A stretch of DNA of 64,000 bases from Costus lasius (taxonomy: Eukaryota; Streptophyta; Magnoliopsida; Zingiberales; Costaceae): the NCBI GenBank assembly GCA_027563935.2, contig CM050448.1:63849843-63913842 (forward strand), read 5' to 3'. This document shows positions 20,745 to 32,138 of the stretch, piece by piece. The position numbers and the translations under genes were made by a program. The first letter of the stretch is position 1, and every line of letters starts with the position of its first letter. The notes under the pieces were generated by a model that did no database searches, had not been told where the DNA came from, and was given only the letters and a program-made list of their open reading frames with translations.

Positions 20745-23700
20745 ATGAGCTTCAATGTGCGATCCCTACTGGAAAGGGAGAAGTTTGCTGGGCCGAACTT
20801 CTCTGACTGGTTCGGACACCTTAAGATCGTTCTTAAGGCAGAGAGGAAACTGTATGTCCTCGAGACGGCTGTGCCGCCTCAACCCGCTGCGAACGCCGCA
20901 AGGGCGGTTCGTGAAGCCTATGAAAAGCACGTCAATGATAGCATTGATGTCGCTTGCCTGATGCTAGCGTCTATGACACCACCGCTGCAGCGTCAGCATG
21001 AGGATATGTCGGCTATAGAGATTATAGCGAACCTCAAGATGCTGTATGCTGCACAGGCGAGGACAGAACGCTATAATCTGACGAAGCTCTTCTTTCAGAG
21101 CAAACTGGCTGAAGGGAGCCCAGTGGGAGCTCACGTGCTCAAGATGATTGGGCACAAGGAGGCTCTGGAGGAACTGGGGCATACCGTCAACCAGGAGCTT
21201 GCTGTAGACATCATTCTGCAGTCTCTTCCGCCCTCTTTCGATGCGTTCATCATTAACTTTAATATGAACAAAATCGATTGTACACCGGCAGAGCTGTTGA
21301 ACATGCTCTTGACTACTGAGGAAACTCTGAAGGGAAAGCCTTCAACCTCTGTCTTAATGGTTCCTTCCAGGAACAAGAAGAAGGGGAAGAAGGGCAAAGC
21401 CCCTGTCAAGAACTACAGTAAGGCTCTGAAACAGAAGGTGAAGCGGTCCAAGGACAACAGGTGTTTCCACTGTGGCCAGCTGGGTCACTGGAAAAAGGAC
21501 TGTAAAGCGCTCCAAGGAGATAAGAGGGGAAGCATCGCTTCTGGCTCAGGTATATACGTGACGGAAGTCATGGTTTCATCTTCTTCTATTTCATGGGTGT
21601 TGGACACTGCATGTGGAGTTCACATTTGTTCAAATGTACAGGAACTCAAGAGAAGAAGGCAGGTGGGACAGCATGAGGTAGACCTACGCGTTGGAAACGG
21701 GGCACGGGTTGCTGCTGTTGCTGTAGGAGACTATTTCATTTCTTTACCATCTGGCATTGTATTAGAATTAAACAATTGTTATTTTGTACCCAGTATAACT
21801 AAAAATATTGTCTCTATTCCTGCTCTTGTCAGGAAAGGATTTGCCTTTGAATGCAATATTTCAAAGTGTGTTTTATCTTTAGATAATATTGTTTATGCAA
21901 CTGGTTCAATTAACAATGGGTTATACATGTTGGACATGGAAAGTTCTATACAAAGTGTTGATGTTAAGAAAGCCAAGTATGCTGATGACAGCACCTTGCT
22001 ATGGCATAGTCGTTTAGGCCATATTAACGAGAAGCGCATTAAGCGGTTGCATGATCATGGACTGCTGGGATCATTCTCCTATGAGGAGATTGATACATGC
22101 AAAGCTTGTTTGATGGGTAAAATGACGAAGTCACCTTTTCCTAACAAAGGTCAAAGGGCTTCAGGTTTACTTGACCTTATACACAGTGATGTGTGTGGGC
22201 CTTTTAGTAAACATGCCAGAGGTGGCTATCAGTACTTCATTACCTTTACTGATGATTTCAGTAGGTATGGTTATGTCTATCTTATGAGACATAAAAGTGA
22301 ATCTTTTGACAGGTTCAAAGAGTTCAAAAATGAAGTACAAAATCAGTTAGGCCGAAATATCAAGGCACTTCGTTCTGATCGAGGTGGTGAATACCTAAGT
22401 CATGCGTTTACTGACTATCTAAAAGAGTGTGGGATTATCTCACAGCTCACTCCGCCAAGAACACCGCAATGGAATGGTGTGTCCGAGAGGAGAAATAGAA
22501 CGTTACTTGATATGGTTCGTTCTATGATGAGTCAGGCTACTCTTCCATACTCCTTTTGGGGATTTGCACTGGAAACAGCTGCAAAGGTACTAAACCGAGT
22601 GCCATCCAAGGCAGTTTCTAAGACACCATATGAGTTATGGTATGGGAAACAGCCAAGCTTGACATTTATCAGGATCTGGGGTTGCGAGGCTTATGTCAAA
22701 AAGCTCGCCTCTGGGAAACTGGAGAGCAGATCTGAGAAATGTATATTTGTCGGTTACCCTAAGGAAACTAAGGGTTATTATTTCTACGATCCCAAAGAGA
22801 ACAAAATATTTGTTGCTCGGACGGCCATATTTCTTGAGAAGGAGTTTCTTCTGCAAGAGGCCAGTGGGAGAGAAATAAAGCTGGATGAGAATCCAGAGGA
22901 TGGACAAAGTAGTCAAGCACAGTTGGATGTGCCTGAGCCGGTGGATCAGGTTATTGAACAACCTGAGGCTCAAATATCACGGGAACCGCGAAGATCGGGA
23001 AGGATCCGTCGACAGCCTGAGCGCTATGACGGAGTCTACATCATTGATAATGATGAACCCCTCACTTATGCGGATGCGGTCAGTGGACCGGAGTCAGCTA
23101 GATGGCTTGATGCTATGCGAGCCGAAATGGACTCCATGTCAGATAACCAAGTCTGGGATTTGGTTGATCCGCCTCCGGGAGTAATCCCTATAGGCTGTAA
23201 ATGGATCTTCAAGAAGAAGATTGACATGGATGGTAACGTAGTTACCTATAAAGGCAGGCTAGTTGCGAAAGGTTTCAAACAAATCTACGGGATAGATTAT
23301 GATGAAACTTTCTCACCTGTAGCTATGTTTAAGTCTATTCGGATTCTTTTCGCGATAGCTGCATATTACGATTATGAGATCTGGCAGATGGATGTGAAGA
23401 CAGCTTTCCTTAATGGAAATCTGGATGAGGATGTGTATATGACACAACCTGAGGGTTTCACGAATCCATCAGATCGTCATAAAATATGCAAGTTAAAGAA
23501 GTCTATTTATGGACTTAAGCAAGCATCAAGAAGCTGGAATATTCGTTTTGATGAATCAATCTCTGAGTTTGGTTTCATCAAGAACGAAGATGACCCGTGT
23601 GTATATAAGAGGTTTAGTGGGAGCGTGATTACTTTCCTAGTCCTCTACGTCGACGATATCTTGATCATTGGAAACGATATTCCTGAACTGCATGCTGTTA

Positions 23701-24578
23701 AAGCATGGTTAGGAAAATGTTTCCAGATGAAAGATCTAGGAGAAGCAGCCTATGTGTTAGGTGTGAAGATCTACAGGGATAGATCTAAGAGGCTTCTCGG
23801 GCTGTGCCAGAGTACGTACATCGATAAAGTCCTGGAGAGATTCCATTTAGAGAATTCTAAAAGAGGATATCTGCCAGTCAGACATGGTCTGAATCTTTCA
23901 AAGAGTCAGTGTCCACAAACACAGACTGAGAAAGATGAAATGGACAATACGCCTTATGCTTCGGCTATTGGGTCCATTATGTATGCGATGTTGTGTACTC
24001 GCCCAGACGTCGCTTACGGGTTAAGCGTGACCAGTCGGTTCCAAAGTAATCCAGGTATGGCGCACTGGATTGCGGTCAAGAACATTTTAAAATATCTGCG
24101 GAGGACCAAAGATATGTTCTTGATATATGGTGGTCAGGAAGAACTCAGTATTGAAGGATATACTGACGCTTCGTTCCAGTCGGACCAGGATGATTTCCGA
24201 TCGCAATCAGGCTATGTTTTTAGCTTGAATGGTGGAGCAGTGGTGTGGAAAAGTTTCAAACAGTCAACTGTTGCTGATTCCACAACAGAAGCCGAGTATG
24301 TTGCAGCCTCGGAAGCATCCAAGGAGGCAGTGTGGATTCGTAAGTTCGTGAGAGAACTTGGTGTTGTTCCTTCGAGTGCAGATCCTTTGGTTATCTTCTG
24401 TGATAACACTGGAGCCATCGTACAAGCAAAGGAACCACGGTCGCACCAGAAGTCCAAGCACATACAGAGACGGTTTCACTTGATCCGGGAGATCATTGAT
24501 CGTGGCGAGATCAAAATCTGCAAGGTTCATACATGGCGCAGCAGAAGCATGAGAAGCACTGTAATAATATGGGTTTGA
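20745..24578 (+). CDS. A3: copia Gag-Pol polyprotein, C-terminus frameshifted
   Basis: A 1277-codon frame. Gag occupies about residues 1-260, with zinc knuckle CFHCGQLGHWKKDC at 240-253. The protease has LDTAC at D287. Integrase has H421, H426, C452, C455 and the catalytic triad D482, D545, E581. RT has D883 and YVDD at 968-971. RNase H has D1141, E1182 and D1220. Copia domain order (PR-IN-RT-RH) and Gag similarity point to the Angela/BARE lineage. The start is the first ATG after the leader and is matched by the ATG of B3. Relative to A2, 34 nt are missing after 24533, corresponding to 6133-6166. The last 14 residues are therefore out of frame, and the LADPLTK segment with the fourth RNase H aspartate is lost. 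The element should make particles, but completing its cDNA is doubtful without help from other copies. Confidence 0.96.
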   Translation: MSFNVRSLLEREKFAGPNFSDWFGHLKIVLKAERKLYVLETAVPPQPAANAARAVREAYEKHVNDSIDVACLMLASMTPPLQRQHEDMSAIEIIANLKMLYAAQARTERYNLTKLFFQSKLAEGSPVGAHVLKMIGHKEALEELGHTVNQELAVDIILQSLPPSFDAFIINFNMNKIDCTPAELLNMLLTTEETLKGKPSTSVLMVPSRNKKKGKKGKAPVKNYSKALKQKVKRSKDNRCFHCGQLGHWKKDCKALQGDKRGSIASGSGIYVTEVMVSSSSISWVLDTACGVHICSNVQELKRRRQVGQHEVDLRVGNGARVAAVAVGDYFISLPSGIVLELNNCYFVPSITKNIVSIPALVRKGFAFECNISKCVLSLDNIVYATGSINNGLYMLDMESSIQSVDVKKAKYADDSTLLWHSRLGHINEKRIKRLHDHGLLGSFSYEEIDTCKACLMGKMTKSPFPNKGQRASGLLDLIHSDVCGPFSKHARGGYQYFITFTDDFSRYGYVYLMRHKSESFDRFKEFKNEVQNQLGRNIKALRSDRGGEYLSHAFTDYLKECGIISQLTPPRTPQWNGVSERRNRTLLDMVRSMMSQATLPYSFWGFALETAAKVLNRVPSKAVSKTPYELWYGKQPSLTFIRIWGCEAYVKKLASGKLESRSEKCIFVGYPKETKGYYFYDPKENKIFVARTAIFLEKEFLLQEASGREIKLDENPEDGQSSQAQLDVPEPVDQVIEQPEAQISREPRRSGRIRRQPERYDGVYIIDNDEPLTYADAVSGPESARWLDAMRAEMDSMSDNQVWDLVDPPPGVIPIGCKWIFKKKIDMDGNVVTYKGRLVAKGFKQIYGIDYDETFSPVAMFKSIRILFAIAAYYDYEIWQMDVKTAFLNGNLDEDVYMTQPEGFTNPSDRHKICKLKKSIYGLKQASRSWNIRFDESISEFGFIKNEDDPCVYKRFSGSVITFLVLYVDDILIIGNDIPELHAVKAWLGKCFQMKDLGEAAYVLGVKIYRDRSKRLLGLCQSTYIDKVLERFHLENSKRGYLPVRHGLNLSKSQCPQTQTEKDEMDNTPYASAIGSIMYAMLCTRPDVAYGLSVTSRFQSNPGMAHWIAVKNILKYLRRTKDMFLIYGGQEELSIEGYTDASFQSDQDDFRSQSGYVFSLNGGAVVWKSFKQSTVADSTTEAEYVAASEASKEAVWIRKFVRELGVVPSSADPLVIFCDNTGAIVQAKEPRSHQKSKHIQRRFHLIREIIDRGEIKICKVHTWRSRSMRSTVIIWV

Positions 24579-24604
24579 GGTTTCTCAACCATTAGATTAA
24601 GTGC

Positions 24605-24615
24605 AAGTGGGAGAT
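24605..24615 (+). promoter_or_regulatory. Polypurine tract of A3
   Basis: AAGTGGGAGAT directly before the 3' LTR, identical to that of A2. Confidence 0.87.
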
Positions 24616-26344
24616 TGTTGGGGTATGCCCTTAAGGCTAATGTTTGAGGCCTTTGGGATTGTAACAGTATCATGTAATAAACTCTTGTGTTTATAAAGGC
24701 ATGGTTATTATTCAGGTTGTTACCTTATCTGCTGTAATAAGTGTACTTCTGATTAATGTCTCAAAGCTGTTCAGCTAGGCTGACATGCTATAATGTCCTT
24801 AGTCGATATATCTTGGTGAACATGAGACAGCCTTGATATGATTGAGACTAATATGTGTTCTAATCTTATAGGATGCTTCGAGCATGGAATAAGATGTAGA
24901 CTCATGGGTACATTGGATGTACTGGACAGACCCTACTAGGATATTCTTATTGCTTGTCACAATGTGAATAATCCTTGTATGCTACAAGTGGCACATGTCC
25001 TTTGACTTGAGATCACTTGTGTCTCTGAATGATGATTGTCATTGTTTTGAGGTAGTTCAATATCATTTGAAAGATAATAGTTATAGACTATCTTGGATAA
25101 TGAGCTTGAGTCAGGTTAGGGCACTAGTGATAGATAGAGGATTGCCGTCTCCTTGTTGAAGGAGTGTGATGTTCTATAAGGGCCCCCCTAGATGAGATGA
25201 TTGAGATAGTGTATGGCCATACCCAGATGACTATGTTCATCTGATCTAATCATGCTCATCATATTGGAGTCACAGGCTTGACACGCTTGTCCAATAAGAA
25301 CATCCAGTGGCAAGGGACACATGCATGCCTTGTGAATAGATTCACACTTGTGCTGTGGTTTGGGAGTAGTCTTGGAAGACTCTTTCCTTTATATCGGGAG
25401 ATAGTGATGTGTTGCTAGATACCCCTCACTGATCGTGATAACGTGAGTTATCGTTACCGACATTTAAAGGAAACCCTCAGGGTCGCACAATTGATGATAT
25501 GGCTTACTTGAGTCAGATCGTGTGGACTGAATTGTTTGGATTCAGTTTAAAGGGATTTAATCTCTGATTGTAAGTGAGATCTGGTCTGATCATGTTTGAT
25601 TGATTAGGACTTGAGATCGGTAAGCTTCGATCGAGAGAGATGATGCTAGATCGGTGAGATCAGGAGCATCAGGAGATGAATGGTGAGATCTTGAGCCTTA
25701 GGGTTCAATATGGTCTAGACCACATGGCTTGAGCTATTTCGGTTTGGTTCATGAACCAAATGCGATTGGAACATGTTGGCTTGAACCGGTTCACAAAGGT
25801 GAACGCTTGGTTCAATGCTAATATGCGTTTTGGGTTGGAGTAAGCGCATGGCTTGATGATCATCCATTTATGGAAAGTCATCAAGGCCGGTTTCTCTTGA
25901 ACGCCAAAACGCATATGCGTTCTTGTCTTCACTTCAACGCCTTGAACTTGGTTGGGCAAGAGGTTGACGACGGGAAGTGGTTTTGCGTGTGGAGCTCTCG
26001 GCCAAAAGGAAATCGTCTCTTCATCCCCTTACACACGGCAAGGACCCTTGAAGATTCTTGCTAGCACAAGCATCACAAGGGGTAGGCGATCTTCATCTTG
26101 TGTGTGAACTTTTGGAGGAGATCTAAGTTGCTCTCTTCTTCCAAGCCGACCTCCAAGCCAATGGCGTTGGTATGAATCTCCCTCTTGCTTCAATCAATTT
26201 ATCATAGTTGATTATATGAGCATGTAAGCGATCATATATGATGAAACCCTAGCAAACTTGCATGCGCCCCCTACCTTAGGGTTTCGGCCCCCCTCTTGAA
26301 AGGGGTTTTATCCGCTTGCGCTCCCCCTTGAAGGGGACTCTTCA
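24616..26344 (+). mobile_element. A3: 3' LTR
   Basis: 1729 bp, same ends and length as the 5' LTR, followed by target repeat ATTTC (26345-26349). The conserved palindrome is at 25211-25222. Removing A3 and one ATTTC restores a continuous G3 LTR that aligns with 42190-42240. Confidence 0.97.
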
Positions 26345-26349
26345 ATTTC

Positions 26350-26858
26350 TTGTGATTATGAGAAGATCTTATGCTTGTTCATCTTATACACATGCTGTTT
26401 CTTAAGAACATGAGTGAGTAACTTTAGTTTCGGGATTAAGGGCATAACCCACTAATGATTATGAGTTAAATTGTATTCTCTTACCCTTTGATATGATTAT
26501 TTTATCATGATTTGATTAAAATTATACTTAATCCGTAGTTTACACTGGCCATGTATAATTACGTATTAGACGTTGCGAGAAGTACCGGAAGGAGAATCAC
26601 AACGTTAGATTTGTTTTAATCAAACCTACGAATCCAATCATGAGAGTAGTTTGGATTCGTTTGAAGGATTTATTAGGTTTTTCACAGAACTTAATGGGTC
26701 TAGGTACGTTAATTGTCACGAGAATAGAGAGTTAAGGTAGTTAGATACCGGGTTACGCTTCTGGAGGAGGTAATCCATATCTTAGGAAAAATCCCTTTCA
26801 TGATCAAAATTTTCTATGAAAAGAGTTATTTTTATAAGACTCTTAATTGTCAGCGTGG
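26350..26858 (+). mobile_element. G3: 5' LTR, part 2, end deleted
   Basis: Continues the G3 LTR after A3, matching 42199-42707 of the 3' LTR. Homology stops at 'gtgg' (26855-26858). The last 208 bp of the LTR, the primer site, the leader and the first part of gag are missing, and gag follows at once. GTGG occurs at both breakpoints in the LTR comparison, so a microhomology deletion is likely. Confidence 0.88.
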
Positions 26859-27837
26859 AGGATGCTGCTACCTTGCTTGAGGACATGGCTATGTACCATA
26901 ACCACTGGTCCAATGAGCGAGGTACCTTGTCCACCGGTGTTGGTAAGTATAGCAATGACTCCTTAACATCCCTAGCAGCAAAGGTAGATTCTATAGTGCA
27001 GAAACTAGATTCTTTTACTTTTCCCTCAATTTTCGTTAATGCTGTTTCTTGTGAAGTGTGTGGTATTTCAGGGCATAATTCATCTGATTGTCAACTCATA
27101 GCTTCATCACATGATGACATTTGTCTGGAGCAGGTCAATGCCTTGGGAAACTTCAATCAAAGACCAGTGAATGACCCGTATTCTGCAACCTATAATCTAG
27201 GCTGGAGGAATCACCCTAATCTGTCATAGAAGAACAACTAAGGGCAAGCTCCTCCACAGTACAGTCAGCAGAATAACAGGCCACCACCAGGTTTTCAATC
27301 CAGGCAATATGGACAGCCCTCGAAGTCTAACTTGGTGACCCTTTTGGAAGGATTTGTTGTAGATCAAAAGAAGTATAACCAGGACATCTCTGATGCTATT
27401 AAGCATCTGACATCTCGTGTGGATGCCCTGGCAACCCACAATGAGATGATGGAGAGCCAAATAGTTCAGTAGGCGAGTGCCTCTAATCGGCTGACGAGAA
27501 GATTTACAAGTCAACCAGAGGAGAATTCTCAAGAGTAGTGTAGTGCAATAACCACAAGGAGTGGTAAGCAGTTGAATGAGCCCCAGATGCCTGATGAAGA
27601 GCCCACACCTGAAGTTGCCAAAAATCAACTTGAAGAATCCCAGTCTGATAAGAAGAAACCTGTAGAGAATGAAAGTAGAAGGAGGAGACTTATGTGGGAC
27701 CACCTGCATATGTTCCACCGGTCCCTTTTCCTTAGAGACTAGCCAAGGCAAAGTTGGATAAGTAACAGTTTGGAAAATTTCTAGAGGTATTAAAAAAGTT
27801 ATACATCAACATTCCCTTCATAGATGCCTCGTCATAG
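26859..27837 (+). pseudogene. G3: Athila-type gag, 5'-truncated
   Basis: In frame from the deletion joint. It reads AATLLEDMAMYHNHW, then SLAAKVDSIVQKLDS, then zinc knuckle CEVCGISGHNSSDC (27050-27091), then NALGNFN and the conserved GWRNHPN block near 27200-27220. Stops follow near 27228, 27471, 27538 and onward. The downstream part is the Gln/Pro-rich linker to protease. The ATG at 26816 lies in LTR sequence, so the longer ORF from there is an accident of the deletion. The similar G2 gag gives internal support. Confidence 0.87.
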
Positions 27838-28590
27838 ATGCCTACATATGTGAAGTTTTTGAAAGACATAGTATCCAATAAGTGCAAAATTGAAGAATAT
27901 GGGACTGTGGCTCTGACAGAGAAATGTAGCGCAATAATTGAAAACAAGATTCCTCAAAAGTTGAAGGATCCTGAGAGCTTCTCAATTCCTTGCCAGATTA
28001 GTGACATGTCTTTTGAAGGAGCTTTATGTGACTTGGGTGCAAGCGTGAGTTTGATGCCCTTGTCAATTTGTAAGAAACTCGACATGGGTGACATGAAGCC
28101 AACTACTATCTCACTACAACTAGCAGATCGATCTGTTCGACGTCCTATGGGGATTTTGGAAGATGTCCCTATTAAAGTTGGTCAATTTTTCATACCTGCA
28201 GATTTTGTGGTATTGGAAATGAAGAAAGACATGAAATTGCCTATTATTCTGGGAAGAACATTTTTAGCTACTACGAGTGCTGTGATAGAAGTGAAGAGAG
28301 GGAGATTGACTCTAAATATCGGTGAGAACAATATTGATTTTGATCTTTCCTATTCTCTAATAAAGCCCTCTTTTGCAGATTCCTATTTTATTGTTGATGC
28401 TTTTGAGCTAGAGGCAAAGGAAGAAGATCTGAATAGAGAAATAGACCCTCTGGAGGTGTGCCTCATTAGAGAGGAAGATAAAGAGGATGTTGGGGAAGAA
28501 GCTCAAGTTTATACAAGGATTATGGATTCAAGGGTGATGAATAAAGCCAAAATTGAGAAACTTCTCCTGGTAAAGCCTAAACCACTATAG
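27838..28590 (+). pseudogene. G3: retroviral-type aspartic protease region
   Basis: A 250-codon open frame, a piece of the former polyprotein rather than a separate gene. The active site is DLGASVSLMPLS (about residues 62-73), the DLGAS form used by Athila/Tat proteases, followed by a flap-like ILEDVPIKVG and the conserved ILGRTFLAT (about 138-146). The tail is acidic. It would cleave the polyprotein. The G2 version at 43255 aligns throughout. Stops on both sides make expression unlikely. Confidence 0.85.
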
Positions 28591-29620
28591 ACGAATAAAT
28601 TAGAACTCAAGTCGCTCCCACCAAAATTAAGGTTTGAATTTTTGGGAGAGGATTCTACATATCCAGTGATTGTCAGCGCAGCCTTAGATCAATTTCAAAT
28701 GAAGAAACTGCTTGAAGAGCTTCGACAGCATAGAAAGGTAATTGAATATTTATTGGATGATATACATTGAATTAACCCTTCATTGTGTATGCATAAGATT
28801 TTCCTTGAGGAAAACTACAAACCCTCCATAGAGTACCAACGTCGATTGAATCCCATTATGAAGGAGGTGGTAAAGAAGGAAGTCCTGAAGTTACTGGATG
28901 CTAGGGTCATATATCCAATTTCTGATAGTGAATGGGTTAGTCCCGTTCATGTGGTTCCAAAGAAAGGAGGAGTTATAGCAGTAAGAAATGAGAACAACGA
29001 ATTGATTCCGATGAGAACGGTAACCGGGTGGCGCATGTGCATCGATTACCGAAAAGTAAATAAGGCCACTCGGAAAAATCATTTTCCCCTTCCTTTTATT
29101 GACCAAATGCTTGAACGATTGGCCAATAATTCTTACTTTAGTTTTCTTGATGGTTTTTCAGGATTCTTTCAGATACCTATTCATCCTGGAGATCAAGAGA
29201 AGATTACCTTTTTGTGTCCATATGGGACTTTTGCATATAGGCGCATGCCTTTTGGTTTATGCCACTTTTCAACGATGCATGATGGCCATTTTTTCTGATT
29301 TTATTGAAAATATTATGGATGTTTTTATGGATGATTTTTCAGTTTATGGTTCTTCCTTTGATGATTGTCTATCTAACTTGTCACGCATTTTGCAGAGATG
29401 TGAGGAGACGAATATAGTCCTTAATTGGGAGAAATGCCACTTTATAGTTCAAGAGGGAATTGTACCTAGACATCTTATCTCACAGAGAGGCATAAAAGTG
29501 GATAAGGCCAAGATTGAAGTTATCGAGAAACTACCTCCACCTACCTCAGTCAAAGCAATTCAATGTTTCTTCGGACATGCTGGATTTTATCGCTGATTTA
29601 TTAAAGATATTTCTAAAATT
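28591..29620 (+). pseudogene. G3: reverse transcriptase
   Basis: Spacer, then RT. KIFLEENYKPSIEYQRRLNP marks the start (about 28795), then SEWVSPVHVVPKKGG, CIDYRKVN and the first catalytic block FSFLDGFSGFFQIP (Asp to Gly: FLDGFSG keeps D). MPFGLC follows at about 29250-29267. A deletion of about ten bases after MPFGLC shifts the frame; the original frame resumes as TFQRCMMAIFSDF. The active site FMDD is at 29324-29335. FFGHAGFYR ends this part and is followed by a stop near 29596. Ty3-gypsy RT, Athila/Tat type, inactive. Confidence 0.88.
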
Positions 29621-30180
29621 GCTAGGCCTCTCACAAATTTATTGGCTAAAGATGTTGATTTTCTTTTTGATAGGGACTGTACTGAAGCTTTTGAAAAACT
29701 AAATAAGACCCTTGTCTCCGCACCAATTATGCAACCACTAGACTGGACACTCCCATATGAGTTGATGTGCGACGCAAGTGACCAAGCTGTAGGAGCAGTG
29801 TTGGGATAGTGAAAAGATAACAAGCTTCATGCCATTTATTATGCCAGCAAGACTTTAGACAGAGCACAAATTAATTATGCAACGACCGAAAAGGAACTTC
29901 TTGGTGAGTAAAAAAGATGCAAAGCACAGATTGATTCGATGGATATTGCTCCTGCAAGAATTTGATTTTGAGATAAGAGACAAGAAAGGGGTAGAGAATT
30001 TAGTGGCAGATCATTTGTCTAGACTAACCAAGGAAAAAGACGTGGAGGACGATTTGGAAATCAATGACTCTTTTCCAGAAGAGTATCATTTTGCTATTAT
30101 AAGACAAGAGACACCATTGTATGCAGATATTGTAAATTTTCTCGTGTCTAATATTATGCCTCCTGATTTAACATCACAAG
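29597..30180 (+). pseudogene. G3: RNase H with internal deletion
   Basis: Continues with FIKDISKIARPL and ELMCDASDQAVGAVLG, where the RNase H aspartate is visible, then a stop at about 29808. [11 protein letters not shown] and YATTEKELL follow, with the catalytic Glu. About 90 bp are then missing, judged from the usual family length, because KELL is followed almost directly by [12 protein letters not shown]. The tail VADHLSRL is intact. An RNase H lacking its middle cannot fold normally. Confidence 0.8.
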
Positions 30181-30685
30181 TAAAGAAGAAGTTCAAATCG
30201 GATGTTAAGCATTTTTTCTGGGATGAACCATATTTATATTGATGATGTGCAGATAGCTTATTTAGGACATGTTTGTTGGAGGAAGAGATCCCCCATGTGT
30301 TTTCTCACTGTCATTCTTCCCCTTATGGAGGGCACGCTAATGCATCAAAAACTGCATTCAAGATTCTCCAGTCAGGATTTTATTGGCCGATAATCTTTCG
30401 TGATGCCAGGAAATTTATCCAATCTTGTGATAAATGCCAGCGAGCTGGTAATATCACTAGAAAGGATGAACTTCCTCAACACAGTATCTTAGAAGTTGAG
30501 ATTTTTGACATTTGGGGTATAGATTTTATGGGTCCATTTCCTACCTCTTGTGGAAAAAATACATTCGTCTATGCGTAGATTATGTATCTAAAAGGGTTGA
30601 GGCATCTGCTGAGGCCATTAATGATTCACGTATTGTTGCCAAGATGTGCAAGAAGACAATTTTTCCTAGATTTGGCATTCCTAGG
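30181..30685 (+). pseudogene. G3: integrase, N-terminal part
   Basis: The zinc-binding HHCC domain is visible: HSSPYGGH (about 30310-30335) and CDKCQ (about 30430-30445). The first catalytic Asp follows in WGIDFMGPFP (about 30513-30542). A one-base loss near 30577 shifts frame. The gene is cut after FGIPR at 30685 by B3 and resumes at 39131. Confidence 0.87.
30681..30685 (+). repeat. Target-site duplication of B3, left copy (CTAGG)
   Basis: CTAGG precedes the B3 5' LTR and CCAGG (39126-39130) follows the 3' LTR. Joining across them restores an uninterrupted integrase frame, so the 5-bp repeat is real with one C/T change. Confidence 0.9.
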
Positions 30686-31932
30686 TGTTGGTGTATATGC
30701 CCTAGGACCTAGTTTTGGTCCATTATTTGTACTACTTAACATTGATATATATATCATTCTGGCATTGTCGTTATCATTATTTGTTTACATCTGCGAACAT
30801 GTACTTATATGATAATGTCCCTGGAGACAGATTGGATCTGTGCTCAAATGATTGTCCCCAATCGATGTACCTGAGTGGATATGGGACAACTCTGGTACTT
30901 GTGAGACTAGCATATGGGCTGGTTAGGCACGAGGTGCTAACGCAGACATATAGGTATATCAGTGGTGGATATACTGGACCGACCCGCCGTGAGGCAATGA
31001 CTTGGTGTCACAAGTTATCCTCTCAAGTGATAGGAGATGCATTGATCCCTTGACTAGAGGTCATTGGCCATTCTATATGGTTAGGGACATGCTTTGATAC
31101 AACCTAACACCTCACCATAGTTGGGGGGTAATAACGGTTGTCATTGAGCATGTCACGACCCATATGAGAAGGTCAATAGACAGACATAGGATTTGCGCCT
31201 TCCTAAGGGAAGCTTGATATCCATGGAGCTCCTCTATGGATCTATGACTGAAAGTGTATGGCCATACCCAGGTTAGACCTGATTTAGTCATAGCCATGAG
31301 ATTGAATGAAATACAAGTGGTGACACACTTGTCCAATCGGATATCAGTACGGCAAAGAGACTGTAATGCATCGGTACCTACTTGCAATAATGGGGATCTC
31401 GATGTCGATATCCATTCCAATGACTTGGGTAGCAGCGATGCACTGTTAGGTGCCACTCACTGCTTGTGATGACCTTAGGTCAGCACTGCCAACGTCAGAG
31501 GAACCTACAGGGTCGCACACCTTGATGCTCGAGTTCTCGTATTGATCGAGAAGCCTTATGATCGAGTTATTGGATAACTCGGATCTATTTTGGAGATTCC
31601 ATCAGCCCCAATGGGCCTGATGAGATGGAAGAGATTATTGGAGCCAACTTCCATTTACGGCATATTAACCATGGTTAGCCCAGTTTGACCTCGGGTTAAA
31701 TTGGATTGGATCCAAGGGCTTGGTCAATATGCATAATGGACATTGGGCTGGGCCCATTGAAAAGTTGGGCTTAATGGGCTTAAGGAGAAGGATGTGTAGG
31801 CGCATGGTTAACCCTAGTTAGACTAGGGTTGGCGCCTACGGCACATGTGGTTAATAAGTTGATATTAATTATTTGTGTGTTATTTAATTAATTAATTTAA
31901 ATAATTGTATGGAGTCCTATTTAATAGGGCTG

Positions 31933-32064
31933 ATTATTTAAATTATTAATTAGAGTCCTAATTGGATTAGGACTTGATTATTTAAATTATTAATTAGAGT
32001 CCTAATTGGATTAGGACTTGATTATTTAAATGATCAATTAGAATCCTAATTGGATTAGGACTTA
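31933..32064 (+). repeat. 44-bp AT-rich tandem repeat in B3 5' LTR
   Basis: Three units start at 31933, 31977 and 32021. Each contains the inverted repeat AGTCCTAAT-TGG-ATTAGGACT (AATCCTAAT in the third), so each unit can form a stem. The 3' LTR copy lies at about 38382-38513. Confidence 0.9.
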
Positions 32065-32131
32065 ATTAAATCATTAAAATAATCCTATTCCTAGTTATTC
32101 TCCTAGCCAGTACTCTAACCGCCCCTTGCTC

Positions 32132-32138
32132 TATATAA
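32132..32138 (+). promoter_or_regulatory. TATA box of B3 5' LTR
   Basis: TATATAA within GCTCTATATAATGAGCC, about 70 bp after the AT-rich repeats. It is kept in the 3' LTR at 38581-38587. Confidence 0.7.

Noticed and set aside
26816..26858. ATG at 26816 as a true start for the G3 gag
   Set aside because: These codons come from the LTR. The frame joins gag only because of the deletion at 26858.
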